Counted from the stretch's first letter, positions 33,999-42,785 are shown. The stretch is 64,000 nucleotides of DNA from Sphaerisporangium dianthi (GCF_042654065.1 NZ_JBHSFP010000022.1:92791-156790), one strand, 5' to 3'. Program-made: numbers and translations. The notes: generated by a model from the letters alone, not told the origin.

Positions 33999-36900
33999 TT
34001 GAAACAAGCACACAGCCGCTGGAGCATGCTGGCGATCGCCGGCGCTTCCGTCCTCGCGCTGGCGAGCCCGGTCACCGCTCTGGCGGACACCCCCCATCCC
34101 CCCACCTCCCCTGGCGCCGCCCGCGCCGCCTCGGACGGCGTGCCGCCCGGCACCCACTCGGTCACGCTGGTCACCGGGGACGTCGTCACCACCCGCCGGT
34201 CCCCCGAGCCGGGACGGTCCGGCGGCACGGTCGTCGTCCGCGGCCCCGGCGGATCGCCGGCCCAGGCGCACGTGACGGAATCGGGAGGCGATCTCTACGT
34301 CTACCCCGAGTCCGTCCTCCCCTATGTGGCCGAGGGCATCCTGGACCGGCGGCTGTTCGACATCAGCGACCTCATCGCCGACGGGTACGACGACGCGCGC
34401 CGCGACCGGCTGCCGCTGATCGTCTCCTACACCCAGAACGCCCCCGGCCTGCGCCCGGCCGGTCCGCCCCCGGGCGCGACCCGGGTCCGGGACCTCGCCG
34501 GCGTCCAAGGCGCCGCCCTCTCCGAAGAGCGCGCCCGGTCGGCCGAGTTCTGGAGCGCGGTCACCGGCGCCCCCGCCGGCGCCGCCCGGCAGGCCGCCCC
34601 CGCGAAGCCGGCCTTCGCCGGCGGCATCGCCCGCATCTGGCTGGACGGCCTGGTGAAGGCCGACCTCGCCGACACCACGGCCCAGATCGGCGCCCCCGAG
34701 GTGTGGGCGGGCGGTGACACCGGGCAGGGCGTGGACGTCGCCGTCCTTGACACCGGCGTGGACACCGGCCATCCCGACCTGGCCGGCCGCCTGGCCGCCA
34801 CGCGCAGCTTCGTGCCGCAGGAGGACGTGGAGGACCGCAACGGGCACGGGACGCATGTCGCCTCCACCGTCGCCGGCACCGGCGCCGCCTCCGAGGGCCG
34901 CGAGAAGGGCGTGGCGCCCGGGGCCGAGTTGCACATCGGCAAGGTGCTGTCCAGCAGCGGCTCAGGAATGGACTCCTGGGTGCTCGCCGGCATGGAATGG
35001 GCCGCGGTCGAGCAGCGCGCCAAGGTGATCAACATGAGCCTGGGCTCGGACGTCCCGTCCGACGGCACCGACCCGCTGAGCGCGGCGGTCGACCGCCTCA
35101 GCGCCCAGACCGGAGCGCTGTTCGTGGTCGCCGCGGGCAACACCGGCGCCCCCTACAGCATCAGCGGCCCCGGAGCGGCGGACGCGGCGCTGACGGTGGG
35201 CGCGGTCGACTCCGCCGACTCGCCCGCGTCCTTCTCCAGCCAGGGCCCGCGCGTCGGCGACGGAGCCCTGAAGCCCGAGATCACCGCGCCCGGCGTCGAC
35301 GTCCTCGCGGCGCGCTCCCGGTACGCGCCCGAGGGCGAGGGCGACTACCAGACGCTCAGCGGCACCTCCATGGCCACCCCGCACGTCGCGGGCGCCGCGG
35401 CCCTGCTGGCCGCCGCGCACCCGGAGCTGAGCGGCGGCCAGTTGAAGGACCTGCTGGCCAGCAGCTCACTGCCGACCCCGGCCTACGACGCCTTCCAGGG
35501 CGGCAGCGGCCGGCTGGACGTCGCGGCGGCCTCGCGCGCGGGGGTCCTCGCCTCGGCGGCCGCCTTCGCCGGGCAGGTGCGGGCGGGCGCCTCCGGCGCG
35601 GTCGAGCGCCCGGTGACCTACACCAACATCACCGGCTCCCCGGTCACCCTCGATCTCGCCGTCGCGGCGCCGAACGCCCCCGAGGGGATGTTCCGGCTGT
35701 CCACCGGCCGGGTGGTCGTCCCCGCGCACGGCACCGCCGGGGTCACCGTCACGATCGACGGCTCCCCGGCGACCGGGAACGGACGCTACAGCGGCCAGAT
35801 CATGGCGACCGGCCCGGACGGGAAGGTGGCCGCGCACACCGCCGTGTCGCTGGGCGACGTGGCGCACAAGCTGACCATGGTGCTCAAGGACGCGCAGGGC
35901 CGGCCCATGCGGGGTGTCGTCCAGCTCCTCCGGTCGGGCCAGGACCTCCCCGAGTTCTGGATCATCGACGAGTCCGGCACGGCCCAGACGTACCTGCCCG
36001 ACGACGTGTACTCGGTGCTGTCCTTCAAGACCGTCCAGGGCGTGCACGGCCCGAACTCGCAGGGCATGGCGCTGCTCGGCGACCCCGAGGTCAGGATGGA
36101 CCGGGACACCACCGTCACGCTCGACGCCGGGAAGATCCGCCGCGTCGACATGACCACCCCGCAGAAGACCGAGATGACCTACCAGCGCCTGGAGTACTTC
36201 CGCTCGATGGGCGGCTGGTCCTGGCGCGACTACATGGAGGTCCAGACCAGCTTCGACAGCCTCTGGGCCCAGCCCACGACCGACGAGGTCACCCATGGCG
36301 ACTTCTACCTCTCCGCGCGGTGGCGCAAGGAACTGCCCGCGCTGAGCGTCTCCACCCGGACGACCGACTTCACCGACGTGCTGCGGCAGGACGCGATCAC
36401 CCCGCTGCCGGAGGGCCGCCACAAGCTGCCCGCCGTCTTCGCCGGCGACGGCGCGAGCGCGGACTACGCCGGGCTCGACGCGCGCGGCAAGGCCGTGGTG
36501 GTGCGCCGCAACGGCACGGTCGGCGACGCCGACCAGGCGACGGCCGCGGCGCGAGCGGGGGCGAAGCTCCTGCTGGTCAGAAACGACGAGCCGGGACGGC
36601 GGGTGCGCCCCTACAGCCTCGACCCGTTCACTCCCGCCTCGATCGACGTCGCGCTGCTCAGCACCGACGAGGGCGAGAAGCTCATCGAGCAGGTCCGCGG
36701 CGGCCGCGGCACGCTCACGGTCGATTCGCAGCCCGTCAGCCCGTATGTCTACGACCTCATGCGGACCTGGCACAACACGATCCCGTCCGACATGGTCGTG
36801 CGGGGCGGCCCGAAGAACCTGGCGCGGGTGGACGTCACCTTCGACAGCCCGGACCCGGCGCGAGGCGGCGGCGAGTACCGCTTCGACTGGCCCTCCTACT

Positions 36901-37727
36901 CGGAATGGGGCATCGGCCTCACGATGCGGGAGCCGGTGAACGGCAAGCGCGTCGACTGGGTCTCCACCGGCGGCGCGAACGCCTGGGGACAGGAGGCCTA
37001 CATCGACGGGCTGATCTACGAGATCGAGCCGCGGGCCACCTACCGGCCGGGCAGCACCCAGTCGCAGGAGTGGTTCAAGCCGATCGAGCGTCCCCACCTG
37101 AACGACAACTACAAGCTGCCCAGCCGCAGCGGGAACTGGTTGAATCTCGACGTCCCCGGCTACGGCGGTTCCGACCACGTCGGCATGTCCATGGACTACC
37201 AGCTCAGCCGGCAGACTCTCACCCTGTACCAGGGTGAGACGCGGCTGGCGCAGGGGACGGGCACCGTCGTCGGCGGAACGGCGCCCGCCGACGGCAAGCT
37301 GCCCTACCGGCTGGTCGTCGAGAACAGCCGGGACGCGGCGTTCAGCCCGTACTCCTCCAGCACCCGCACCGAGTGGACCTTCGGCTCGCGGGCCCCCGCA
37401 CCGGACGTCCAGGCGGTCCTGCCGCTGGTCCAGCTCGACTACGAGATCACCACCGACGGCGCGGGCAAGGCGGCGAGGAACGCCGCCCTGACCGTCTCCG
37501 CCACCGCACTGCCGGGTGCCGTGGGAGCCGGGCGCATCGGCCCGATCACCCTCGACCTGTCCTACGACGACGGCAGGACCTGGCACCGCGCCACCTGCGA
37601 CCACGACGGCCGCTACCGCCTGTCCGCCCCCAAGAACGCGGCCTTCATGTCCCTCAGAGCGAGCACGAAGGACTCCGCCGGCAACGGCATCACCCAGACC
37701 ATCACCCGGGCCACCGGCCTCCGCTGA
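33999..37727 (+). CDS. Large secreted subtilisin-like serine protease (S8)
   Basis: A 1242-residue secreted peptidase. A Sec signal peptide (about 1-29, cleavage after ALA) is followed by a propeptide-like region, and the S8 domain has D251 (AVLDTGVD), H283 (NGHGTHVAS) and S457 (GTSMATPHVAG), with the oxyanion segment AAGNTG. The C-terminal 750 residues include a protease-associated-like domain (about 800-910; ARGKAVVVRRNG, RAGAKLLLVRN) and beta-rich repeats. The start is TTG (33999), and no ATG or GTG is in frame upstream. It sits alone between VOC and LUD genes. Likely extracellular protein degradation. Confidence 0.92.
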   Translation: MKQAHSRWSMLAIAGASVLALASPVTALADTPHPPTSPGAARAASDGVPPGTHSVTLVTGDVVTTRRSPEPGRSGGTVVVRGPGGSPAQAHVTESGGDLYVYPESVLPYVAEGILDRRLFDISDLIADGYDDARRDRLPLIVSYTQNAPGLRPAGPPPGATRVRDLAGVQGAALSEERARSAEFWSAVTGAPAGAARQAAPAKPAFAGGIARIWLDGLVKADLADTTAQIGAPEVWAGGDTGQGVDVAVLDTGVDTGHPDLAGRLAATRSFVPQEDVEDRNGHGTHVASTVAGTGAASEGREKGVAPGAELHIGKVLSSSGSGMDSWVLAGMEWAAVEQRAKVINMSLGSDVPSDGTDPLSAAVDRLSAQTGALFVVAAGNTGAPYSISGPGAADAALTVGAVDSADSPASFSSQGPRVGDGALKPEITAPGVDVLAARSRYAPEGEGDYQTLSGTSMATPHVAGAAALLAAAHPELSGGQLKDLLASSSLPTPAYDAFQGGSGRLDVAAASRAGVLASAAAFAGQVRAGASGAVERPVTYTNITGSPVTLDLAVAAPNAPEGMFRLSTGRVVVPAHGTAGVTVTIDGSPATGNGRYSGQIMATGPDGKVAAHTAVSLGDVAHKLTMVLKDAQGRPMRGVVQLLRSGQDLPEFWIIDESGTAQTYLPDDVYSVLSFKTVQGVHGPNSQGMALLGDPEVRMDRDTTVTLDAGKIRRVDMTTPQKTEMTYQRLEYFRSMGGWSWRDYMEVQTSFDSLWAQPTTDEVTHGDFYLSARWRKELPALSVSTRTTDFTDVLRQDAITPLPEGRHKLPAVFAGDGASADYAGLDARGKAVVVRRNGTVGDADQATAAARAGAKLLLVRNDEPGRRVRPYSLDPFTPASIDVALLSTDEGEKLIEQVRGGRGTLTVDSQPVSPYVYDLMRTWHNTIPSDMVVRGGPKNLARVDVTFDSPDPARGGGEYRFDWPSYSEWGIGLTMREPVNGKRVDWVSTGGANAWGQEAYIDGLIYEIEPRATYRPGSTQSQEWFKPIERPHLNDNYKLPSRSGNWLNLDVPGYGGSDHVGMSMDYQLSRQTLTLYQGETRLAQGTGTVVGGTAPADGKLPYRLVVENSRDAAFSPYSSSTRTEWTFGSRAPAPDVQAVLPLVQLDYEITTDGAGKAARNAALTVSATALPGAVGAGRIGPITLDLSYDDGRTWHRATCDHDGRYRLSAPKNAAFMSLRASTKDSAGNGITQTITRATGLR

Positions 37728-37732
37728 CCCCC

Positions 37733-37759
37733 GCCCGGCGCCGGACCCCGGCGCCGGGC
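37733..37759. terminator. Hairpin terminator after the subtilase gene
   Basis: A 12-bp stem with a 3-nt loop (GCCCGGCGCCGG-acc-CCGGCGCCGGGC) begins 6 bp past the protease stop. The convergent SnoaL-LUD gene ends about 65 bp further, so it may serve both. Confidence 0.8.
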
Positions 37760-37824
37760 GCCGACCGTACCGTCCGAAGGCCGCGATCCGTGCGGCCGGA
37801 GGCTCGAGCGGTCCGAGGGGAGCC

Positions 37825-38910
37825 TCAGAATCCGATGGCTTCCCTGAGCAACAAGACGGTGCCTCGCCCGGGCTCGAGTTCCGCGTTGAGGATGAGCAGG
37901 CGGTTGACGGCGCTGGGCCGCCCGTAGGCCTCCTGGGCGCGGACGTTCTCCAGCGGCAGGCAGTGTTCTTCGACGCGGCGCAGCGCCGCGTCGAGATCGG
38001 GTACGACCTTCTGCGCCCCGACGACCCAGATCGCGCGGCCGGCGCCGCCGGCGTAGCCGGGCAGCTGGCCTCCGCTGGCCGAGGCGATCACGAGCGAGCC
38101 GGTCTCGGTGACCGCCGCGACGCTGCCCACGATGACGTCGGGACTGGCGATCAGCCGCCAGATGTCGCGGGCGCCGGCGTCGCGGTCCATGCCCAGGGTG
38201 CGTGACTTGACGGCATCGTAACGTCCGCCGGCGTTGATGTCCTCGTCGATGCCGGACAGGCGGAGGGTCTCGCTGGCCCCGGTGAACACGCCGACGCCCT
38301 CGGGAATCAACTCTTTGACGCGGGCGCGCGCGGCGGCCGCGTCATCGAGGATCTCGACGGCGAAATTGTTCGCCTTCAGCGCGGCGGCCACCCGCTCCAG
38401 GCGTTCCGCGGGCGCCGGATCGGTGAACGACGACACCGTGTTCCCGGCCGGCGGGCTCGCGTGCGCCCCGGCCGCGTGGGGCGCCGAGCCTGCCAGCGGG
38501 CTGGTGTCGAGGTACCTGACCTCGTAGAGCCTCTCGGCGAACTTCCAGCCGTCGCCGGTGCGCTGGTATCGATCGTGGTAGATGGCGTGATTCTGTCCCT
38601 GTCGGCCATCGCGGGTGCGCGCGAGCTCCTGGATGTAGGCGCGGCCGGTCGCGGTGTCGCCGTCGATCTGGATCATGCCCGGGTGCGTGTTCTGGACGAA
38701 GAACTCCCACTGGGCCTGCAGCCGCTCGCCCCCGGCGAGGATCTCCTCCCTGCCGACCAGCTCGGCGGGGATGTTCGGCATCCGCAGCGCGCCGTCCACG
38801 GTGAACAGCGACGCGAGGCGGGGGCGGTCGCGCATCATCGCCGCGTCGGTGAATTCGCCGCGCAGCGCCTCGATCTCGACACGGTCGGCGATGGCCTCGA
38901 AATCTCTCAT
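37825..38910 (-). CDS. SnoaL-like / LUD-domain fusion protein
   Basis: A 361-residue two-domain protein. Residues 1-135 are a SnoaL-like NTF2 fold (IADRVEIEALRGEFTDAAMMRDRPRLASLFTVDGALRMP, GRAYIQEL, HAIYHDRYQRTGDGWKFAERLYEVRYLDTSPL). After a short Pro/Ala linker, residues 155-361 are a LUD domain (LutB/LutC-like): RVAAALKANNFAVEILDDAAAARARVKELIPEGVGVFTGAS, SVAAVTETGSLVIAS, WVVGAQKVVPDLDAALRRVE. LUD proteins are often associated with lactate use. It is divergent from an ECF41 sigma gene that also ends in a SnoaL-like domain. ATG 38910 follows AAGGAG...AAGGGA. The substrate is unknown. Confidence 0.8.
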   Translation of the reverse strand: MRDFEAIADRVEIEALRGEFTDAAMMRDRPRLASLFTVDGALRMPNIPAELVGREEILAGGERLQAQWEFFVQNTHPGMIQIDGDTATGRAYIQELARTRDGRQGQNHAIYHDRYQRTGDGWKFAERLYEVRYLDTSPLAGSAPHAAGAHASPPAGNTVSSFTDPAPAERLERVAAALKANNFAVEILDDAAAARARVKELIPEGVGVFTGASETLRLSGIDEDINAGGRYDAVKSRTLGMDRDAGARDIWRLIASPDVIVGSVAAVTETGSLVIASASGGQLPGYAGGAGRAIWVVGAQKVVPDLDAALRRVEEHCLPLENVRAQEAYGRPSAVNRLLILNAELEPGRGTVLLLREAIGF

Positions 38911-39121
38911 CGTTCCCTTTGCTCCTTGTCACATCGAACCGGCGCGGGTGGCGTCGGGCCGCCGCCGCACGGTCCGTACGAAACGCCCGCGCCGACGGGT
39001 CCGTGACGGTGGACGGGTGCCGGCGCGAGGCGCGCTCCAGAGACGGGACGAGCGGTCGCGCTGTGGCAGGCTTCCTGCTCGCTGGATGATGCGTCCGTCT
39101 CACCGGTACGACAACGCGAGC

Positions 39122-39162
39122 CCCAGGAATGTGAGGCGACGCGCCGGCCTCACATTCCTGGG
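39122..39162. promoter_or_regulatory. 16-bp perfect inverted repeat upstream of the ECF41 gene
   Basis: CCCAGGAATGTGAGGC (39122-39137) is the exact reverse complement of 39147-39162 with a 9-nt loop. It lies 56 bp upstream of the sigma-factor ATG and about 210 bp from the divergent LUD gene. As neither gene ends here, it is not a conventional terminator; an operator, a leader attenuator or a bidirectional insulator are possible. Confidence 0.8.
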
Positions 39163-39217
39163 CGCCGTCTTGTCGGACCTGTGAGAGCGGATGCGACCGA
39201 GGGAGGACGGTGACGTC

Positions 39218-40171
39218 ATGACCACCCGATCCGGGCCAGGACCAGGACACGGCCGGCCCGATCCAGGCCTGGACGCGATCATGGGCGAGCGGCGTCAGCT
39301 GATCAATCTCGCCTACCGGCTGCTGGGCTCCCTGGCGGAGGCCGAAGACGCCGTACAGGAGACCTACGCCCGCTGGTACGCCATGTCCCTGCGGCAGCGG
39401 GAGGCCGTCGAGTCACCCGGCGCCTGGCTGACGACGGTCGCCGGCCGCGTCTGCCTCAACCTGCTCGGCTCGGCACGAGCCAGGCGAGAGAGCTACGTGG
39501 GCGAATGGATCCCCGAGCCGCTTCCCGAACCCACGGAGTGGATCGGCGGGCGGCCGGGCGGCGCCACCGCCGACCCCGCCGACCGGGTCACTCTCGACGA
39601 GTCGGTCAACATGGCCTTCCTCGTCGTCCTCGAGTCGATGACCCCCGCCGAGCGCGTCGCGTTCATCCTCCACGACGTCTTCCGGTACCCCTTCGCGGAA
39701 ATCGCGGAGATCGTCGGCCGCACCCCGGCGGCCTGCCGCCAGTTGGCCTCCTCGGCCCGCCGCCGCATCCGTGACTCCGCGGTTCCCTCGACTCCGGCGG
39801 TCCGGCAGGCCGCCGTCGTCAGGGCCTTCAAGGTGGCCTGGGAGGCCAAGGACATCGACGCTCTCATCGGCCTGCTCGACCCCGGCGCCACGGCGATCGC
39901 CGACGGCGGCGGCCTCGCCACCACTTTCCTGCGTCCGATCGAAGGCGGCGACCAGATCGCGCGCGCCTTGCTCGAGATCGCCCGCCGGGCGCCCGGCGGC
40001 ATGATGTTCCTGGAACGGACGGTCAACGGCCGGCCCGGCCTGGTCGCTCAGCAGGACGGCGTCACCCTGACGGTGTTCGCGTTCGACGTCGCGGGCGACA
40101 GGATCACGCGCATCTGGGCGGTGCGCAATCCCGAGAAACTCCGGCCCTGGACGGCGGTCACGGGACGGTGA
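39218..40171 (+). CDS. ECF41-family RNA polymerase sigma factor with SnoaL-like C-terminus (SigJ-type)
   Basis: The 317-residue protein has sigma-2 (about 20-85; INLAYRLLGSLAEAEDAVQETYARWY) and sigma-4 (about 120-180; MTPAERVAFILHDVFRYPFAEIAEIVGRTPAACRQLASSARRR) domains, the linker motif YVGEWIPEPLPEP, and a fused C-terminal SnoaL-like domain with the end motif RNPEKL, a variant of the NPDKL signature. ECF41 factors lack an anti-sigma factor; the fused domain regulates them. ATG 39218 follows GGGAGGA; an earlier ATG (39191) has a poor site. It ends inside the convergent oxidoreductase by 14 bp. COE-type oxidoreductase genes are common near ECF41, and one is present here. Confidence 0.9.
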   Translation: MTTRSGPGPGHGRPDPGLDAIMGERRQLINLAYRLLGSLAEAEDAVQETYARWYAMSLRQREAVESPGAWLTTVAGRVCLNLLGSARARRESYVGEWIPEPLPEPTEWIGGRPGGATADPADRVTLDESVNMAFLVVLESMTPAERVAFILHDVFRYPFAEIAEIVGRTPAACRQLASSARRRIRDSAVPSTPAVRQAAVVRAFKVAWEAKDIDALIGLLDPGATAIADGGGLATTFLRPIEGGDQIARALLEIARRAPGGMMFLERTVNGRPGLVAQQDGVTLTVFAFDVAGDRITRIWAVRNPEKLRPWTAVTGR

Positions 40172-41135
40172 GGATGATCTTCCCGGCCGGGTGGCCCTGG
40201 GCGAGGTGGCGGATGGCGTCGGCGGCGTCGTGGAGGGGGTAGGTGCGGCCGACGACCGGGGTGAGGGCGCCGGACTCGATGAGACGTGCCAGCTCCTCCA
40301 GGTCCTCGGCGCGCTCCTTGCAGACAAGGCCGCGTAACCGCCGGGCGGTGAACATCGACATCAGCGGCGCGCGGAGCTGACGGGTGTAGCCACCGAGCAG
40401 CCCGCCCGCGTCATGACCGCCGCCGGCCAGCACGAGTGTCCCGCGCGCCGTCAGGGCGCGGCACAGCAGCGACAACGGGCGGCACCCTGCGGTGTCGATG
40501 ATGGCGTCGTACCGCGGCCCGTCGCGGTCGACCTCCTCACGCGTGTAGTCGATGACGTCGTCGGCGCCCAGCGAGCGCACGAGGTCGGCCTTCGAGGGGC
40601 CGCACACGCCGGTCACCCGCGCGCCGGACGCCTTGGCGATCTGCACCGCGAACGACCCGATGCCGCCCGCCGCGCCGATGACCATCACCCGCTGTCCCGG
40701 TCGCACGGCGGCGGCGTCGCGCACGCCCTGCAGCGCCGTCACCCCGGAGATGGGCACCGACGCGGCCTGCTCGAACGACATGCCGGGCGGCTTGGCGGCC
40801 AGACGCGTCCATCTCGCGGTCGCGTACTCGGCGAACGAGCCGGTGCGGCAGGTGCCGAACACCTCGTCGCCGGGCCGGAACCGGGTGACGCCGGAGCCGG
40901 CCGCCGTCACCACGCCCGCCAGGGCGAGACCCCGCACCGCCACCCTGGGGGCGCGCAGCCCGAACGCGGCGCGCGCGGCGTAGGGCCTGCCGGTCATGCA
41001 GACCCACACGCCCGGGTCCACGCCGGCCGCGCGCACCTGGACGAGCACCTCGTCGTCGCCCATCGGCGGCCGGTCGATGTCGCGCAGCTCCAGCACGTCG
41101 GCCGAGCCGTACACCTTCTGAGTGATCGCCTTCAT
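40158..41135 (-). CDS. NADPH-quinone-oxidoreductase-like zinc-free dehydrogenase
   Basis: A 325-residue MDR-family oxidoreductase with a GroES-like N-terminal domain (DEVLVQVRAAGVDPGVW, PGDEVFGTCRTGSFAEYA) and a Rossmann domain with VMVIGAAGGIGSFAVQIAKASGA. The catalytic zinc Cys/His ligands of alcohol dehydrogenases are absent, placing it with quinone oxidoreductases. ATG 41135 overlaps the stop of the XRE gene (ATGA), so it is the third gene of that operon. Its 3' end overlaps the ECF41 gene by 14 bp. Its physical link to ECF41 suggests regulation by it. Confidence 0.9.
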   Translation of the reverse strand: MKAITQKVYGSADVLELRDIDRPPMGDDEVLVQVRAAGVDPGVWVCMTGRPYAARAAFGLRAPRVAVRGLALAGVVTAAGSGVTRFRPGDEVFGTCRTGSFAEYATARWTRLAAKPPGMSFEQAASVPISGVTALQGVRDAAAVRPGQRVMVIGAAGGIGSFAVQIAKASGARVTGVCGPSKADLVRSLGADDVIDYTREEVDRDGPRYDAIIDTAGCRPLSLLCRALTARGTLVLAGGGHDAGGLLGGYTRQLRAPLMSMFTARRLRGLVCKERAEDLEELARLIESGALTPVVGRTYPLHDAADAIRHLAQGHPAGKIILTVP

Positions 41136-41365
41136 GATGTCTCCTCCGCGGAGTCGGGATACTGGAACACGTCGTCGAGGGGAACGCCGAACACCCGGGC
41201 GATCTGGAAGGCCATCTCCAGGGACGGCGAGTAGCGGCCCTGCTCGATGGCGAGGATGGTCTGCCGCGTCACGCCGATGCGCTCGGCGAGCTGGGCCTGG
41301 GTCATCTCGCCGTGCTCGAAGCGCAGCGCGCGGATGCGGTTGGTGACACGGGTCGCCTTCACCAT
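41132..41365 (-). CDS. XRE-type small HTH regulator
   Basis: A 77-residue Cro/C1 repressor-like protein, VTNRIRALRFEHGEMTQAQLAERIGVTRQTILAIEQGRYSPSLEMAFQIARVFGVPLDDVF, the group often encoded beside a small membrane protein. ATG 41365 or GTG 41362 starts it, the latter overlapping the stop of the upstream membrane gene (GTGA); its own stop overlaps the oxidoreductase start. It is probably an autorepressor acting at the dyad around 41850. Confidence 0.88.
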   Translation of the reverse strand: MVKATRVTNRIRALRFEHGEMTQAQLAERIGVTRQTILAIEQGRYSPSLEMAFQIARVFGVPLDDVFQYPDSAEETS

Positions 41366-41787
41366 TGGGGGAAGCCCCCGCGGTACAGGCCGATCTTGGC
41401 GACGTTGCCGAGGACGGCCGAGAGGGTGAAGCACAGGTAGATGACGTTGGCGATCCAGAACTGATGCCATCCGCCCATCGCCATGAGCATCGCCGCGACC
41501 CCGCCGATGACGACGAACGACTGGCCGATGTGGTCGCCGCGCTGCCCGATCTCGCGGTCGCGCACGTCCTTGGCGCGGGACGCGCCCGGGGTCACGGCGC
41601 CGAGCACGATCTCGGCCACGATCGCCGCGGCGATGCTCGCGCCCACCGTCCACAGCAGCACGGTGGCGTAGGGCACGTCGGGTAAGGGACGCCCGCCCGC
41701 GCGTCCCAGGACGACGGCCAGGTAGACGCCGTACGAGACCACGGCGGCGAACAGCCGGATCCACGCGCGTTTCTCTTCGTGCGTCAT
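41359..41787 (-). CDS. Small four-helix membrane protein encoded with the XRE regulator
   Basis: A 142-residue protein with four hydrophobic segments (about 10-28, 40-64, 88-105 and 113-130) separated by a charged loop with SRAKDVRDREIGQRGDHIGQ. This loop and topology match membrane proteins found next to YozG/Xre-type regulators in Gram-positives (DUF2178-like). ATG 41787 has GGAAGG 8 nt upstream. First gene of the XRE-oxidoreductase operon. Function unknown, perhaps a sensor or a target of the regulator. Confidence 0.78.
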   Translation of the reverse strand: MTHEEKRAWIRLFAAVVSYGVYLAVVLGRAGGRPLPDVPYATVLLWTVGASIAAAIVAEIVLGAVTPGASRAKDVRDREIGQRGDHIGQSFVVIGGVAAMLMAMGGWHQFWIANVIYLCFTLSAVLGNVAKIGLYRGGFPQW

Positions 41788-41811
41788 GATCAGCCTTCCG
41801 TGATGTTAAGA

Positions 41812-41867
41812 ATCTTTGACACCTCCAATGTATGTCATCTTTGACTTCATGTACAGAATTCTTTACA
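41812..41867 (-). promoter_or_regulatory. AT-rich operator region of the XRE operon
   Basis: ATCTTTGAC occurs as a direct repeat (41812-41820 and 41837-41845, spacing 25 bp). Next to it TGTACAGAATTCTTTACA (41850-41867) is an 18-bp palindrome with one mismatched pair. The 55 bp are much lower in GC than the window and lie 25-80 bp upstream of the operon start. Likely promoter plus XRE operator. Confidence 0.6.
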
Positions 41868-41921
41868 CGCAACATCGGGCGGCCCGCATCGGCCGCCCGA
41901 CGAACCGGGCTTGCGCGGCCC

Positions 41922-42632
41922 TCAGTGGCAGGTCCGCCGCCCGTGCGCCGGCGCATTCGCGACGCGTTCGCCGAGCAGCAGCGCGGCGACCGCCTCCGGG
42001 GCCTCACGCATCGCGTCGTGGCCGGTCGGAAGGTCGTGGACCTGCCACCCGGGATCGGCGTGGAGCCGGCTGCGGAGTCCGGCGAACGGCGTCCGGTCCT
42101 CCCATCCCGAGCAGTAGACGAACTCCCGGCGGGGGACCTGGGCGGGCGGGCCGGTGAGCCGGATCGCCTGCAGGAACGAGGCGAGGGGATGGGGACGGCG
42201 GCGGGGATCGCCGCCGTCCGGCGGCCGGACGGCGTAGCCGGTGGTCGCGGCGCCGGCTACGAACGCCTCCCGGTAGCGCTCGGTCGTCGACGACCAGCAC
42301 GACTCGCCATCGCGCGGCACATAGGCGTCGAGATGCACCAGTCGCGAGACCCGGCCGTCGGCGCGATCGGCGGCGGCGGCGATCACCATCCCGCCGTAGC
42401 TGTGGCCGACCAGCGTCGCGCTGGTGACGCGGGCACGATCGAGGAGGCTCAATACGTCGCCGGCGTGCGTGTCGAGGTTGGCGGTCGCCACCGTCGCGTC
42501 GTCGTCGTCCGGCCGCAGACCGGTCAGGGTCAGGGCGTGAACGGCATGACCGGCACGCTCCAGCAGCGGTACCACCGCCTCGAACGACCAGGAGCCGTGC
42601 CAGCCGCCGGGCACGAGGACGAACGTCGCCAT
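41922..42632 (-). CDS. Alpha/beta-hydrolase (esterase-like)
   Basis: A 236-residue protein with the oxyanion motif VLVPGGWHGSW, nucleophile elbow LVGHSYGGMV (Ser), an acidic residue near LVHLDAYVP and the C-terminal histidine in LPTGHDAMREAP. This is the size and motif set of the salicylate/methylketone esterase-like group. ATG 42632 follows AAGGAG. It is divergent from an AraC regulator (153 bp apart), which probably controls it. Confidence 0.9.
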   Translation of the reverse strand: MATFVLVPGGWHGSWSFEAVVPLLERAGHAVHALTLTGLRPDDDDATVATANLDTHAGDVLSLLDRARVTSATLVGHSYGGMVIAAAADRADGRVSRLVHLDAYVPRDGESCWSSTTERYREAFVAGAATTGYAVRPPDGGDPRRRPHPLASFLQAIRLTGPPAQVPRREFVYCSGWEDRTPFAGLRSRLHADPGWQVHDLPTGHDAMREAPEAVAALLLGERVANAPAHGRRTCH

Positions 42633-42785
42633 GCGTTTCTCCTTCTTCTCGAAGAGGAGGCGTCAAGGCACGCCGCCTCGATGACGTGTGGTCCGGTCGG
42701 GCGCTCTGTGCGACCGAGGACCACTCCGCATGGAGGAAGTGTCACCAGATCAGGGGATGGCCGGCCACCGATAGAATGCCAACCG

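Noticed and set aside
35466..37604. 712-residue minus-strand frame inside the subtilase gene
   Set aside because: Antisense of a well-supported protease; composition is His/Val/Arg-rich with no family motif.
41832..42785. N-terminal extension of the AraC gene
   Set aside because: It is antisense to the hydrolase; the regulator has a normal start at 42786.
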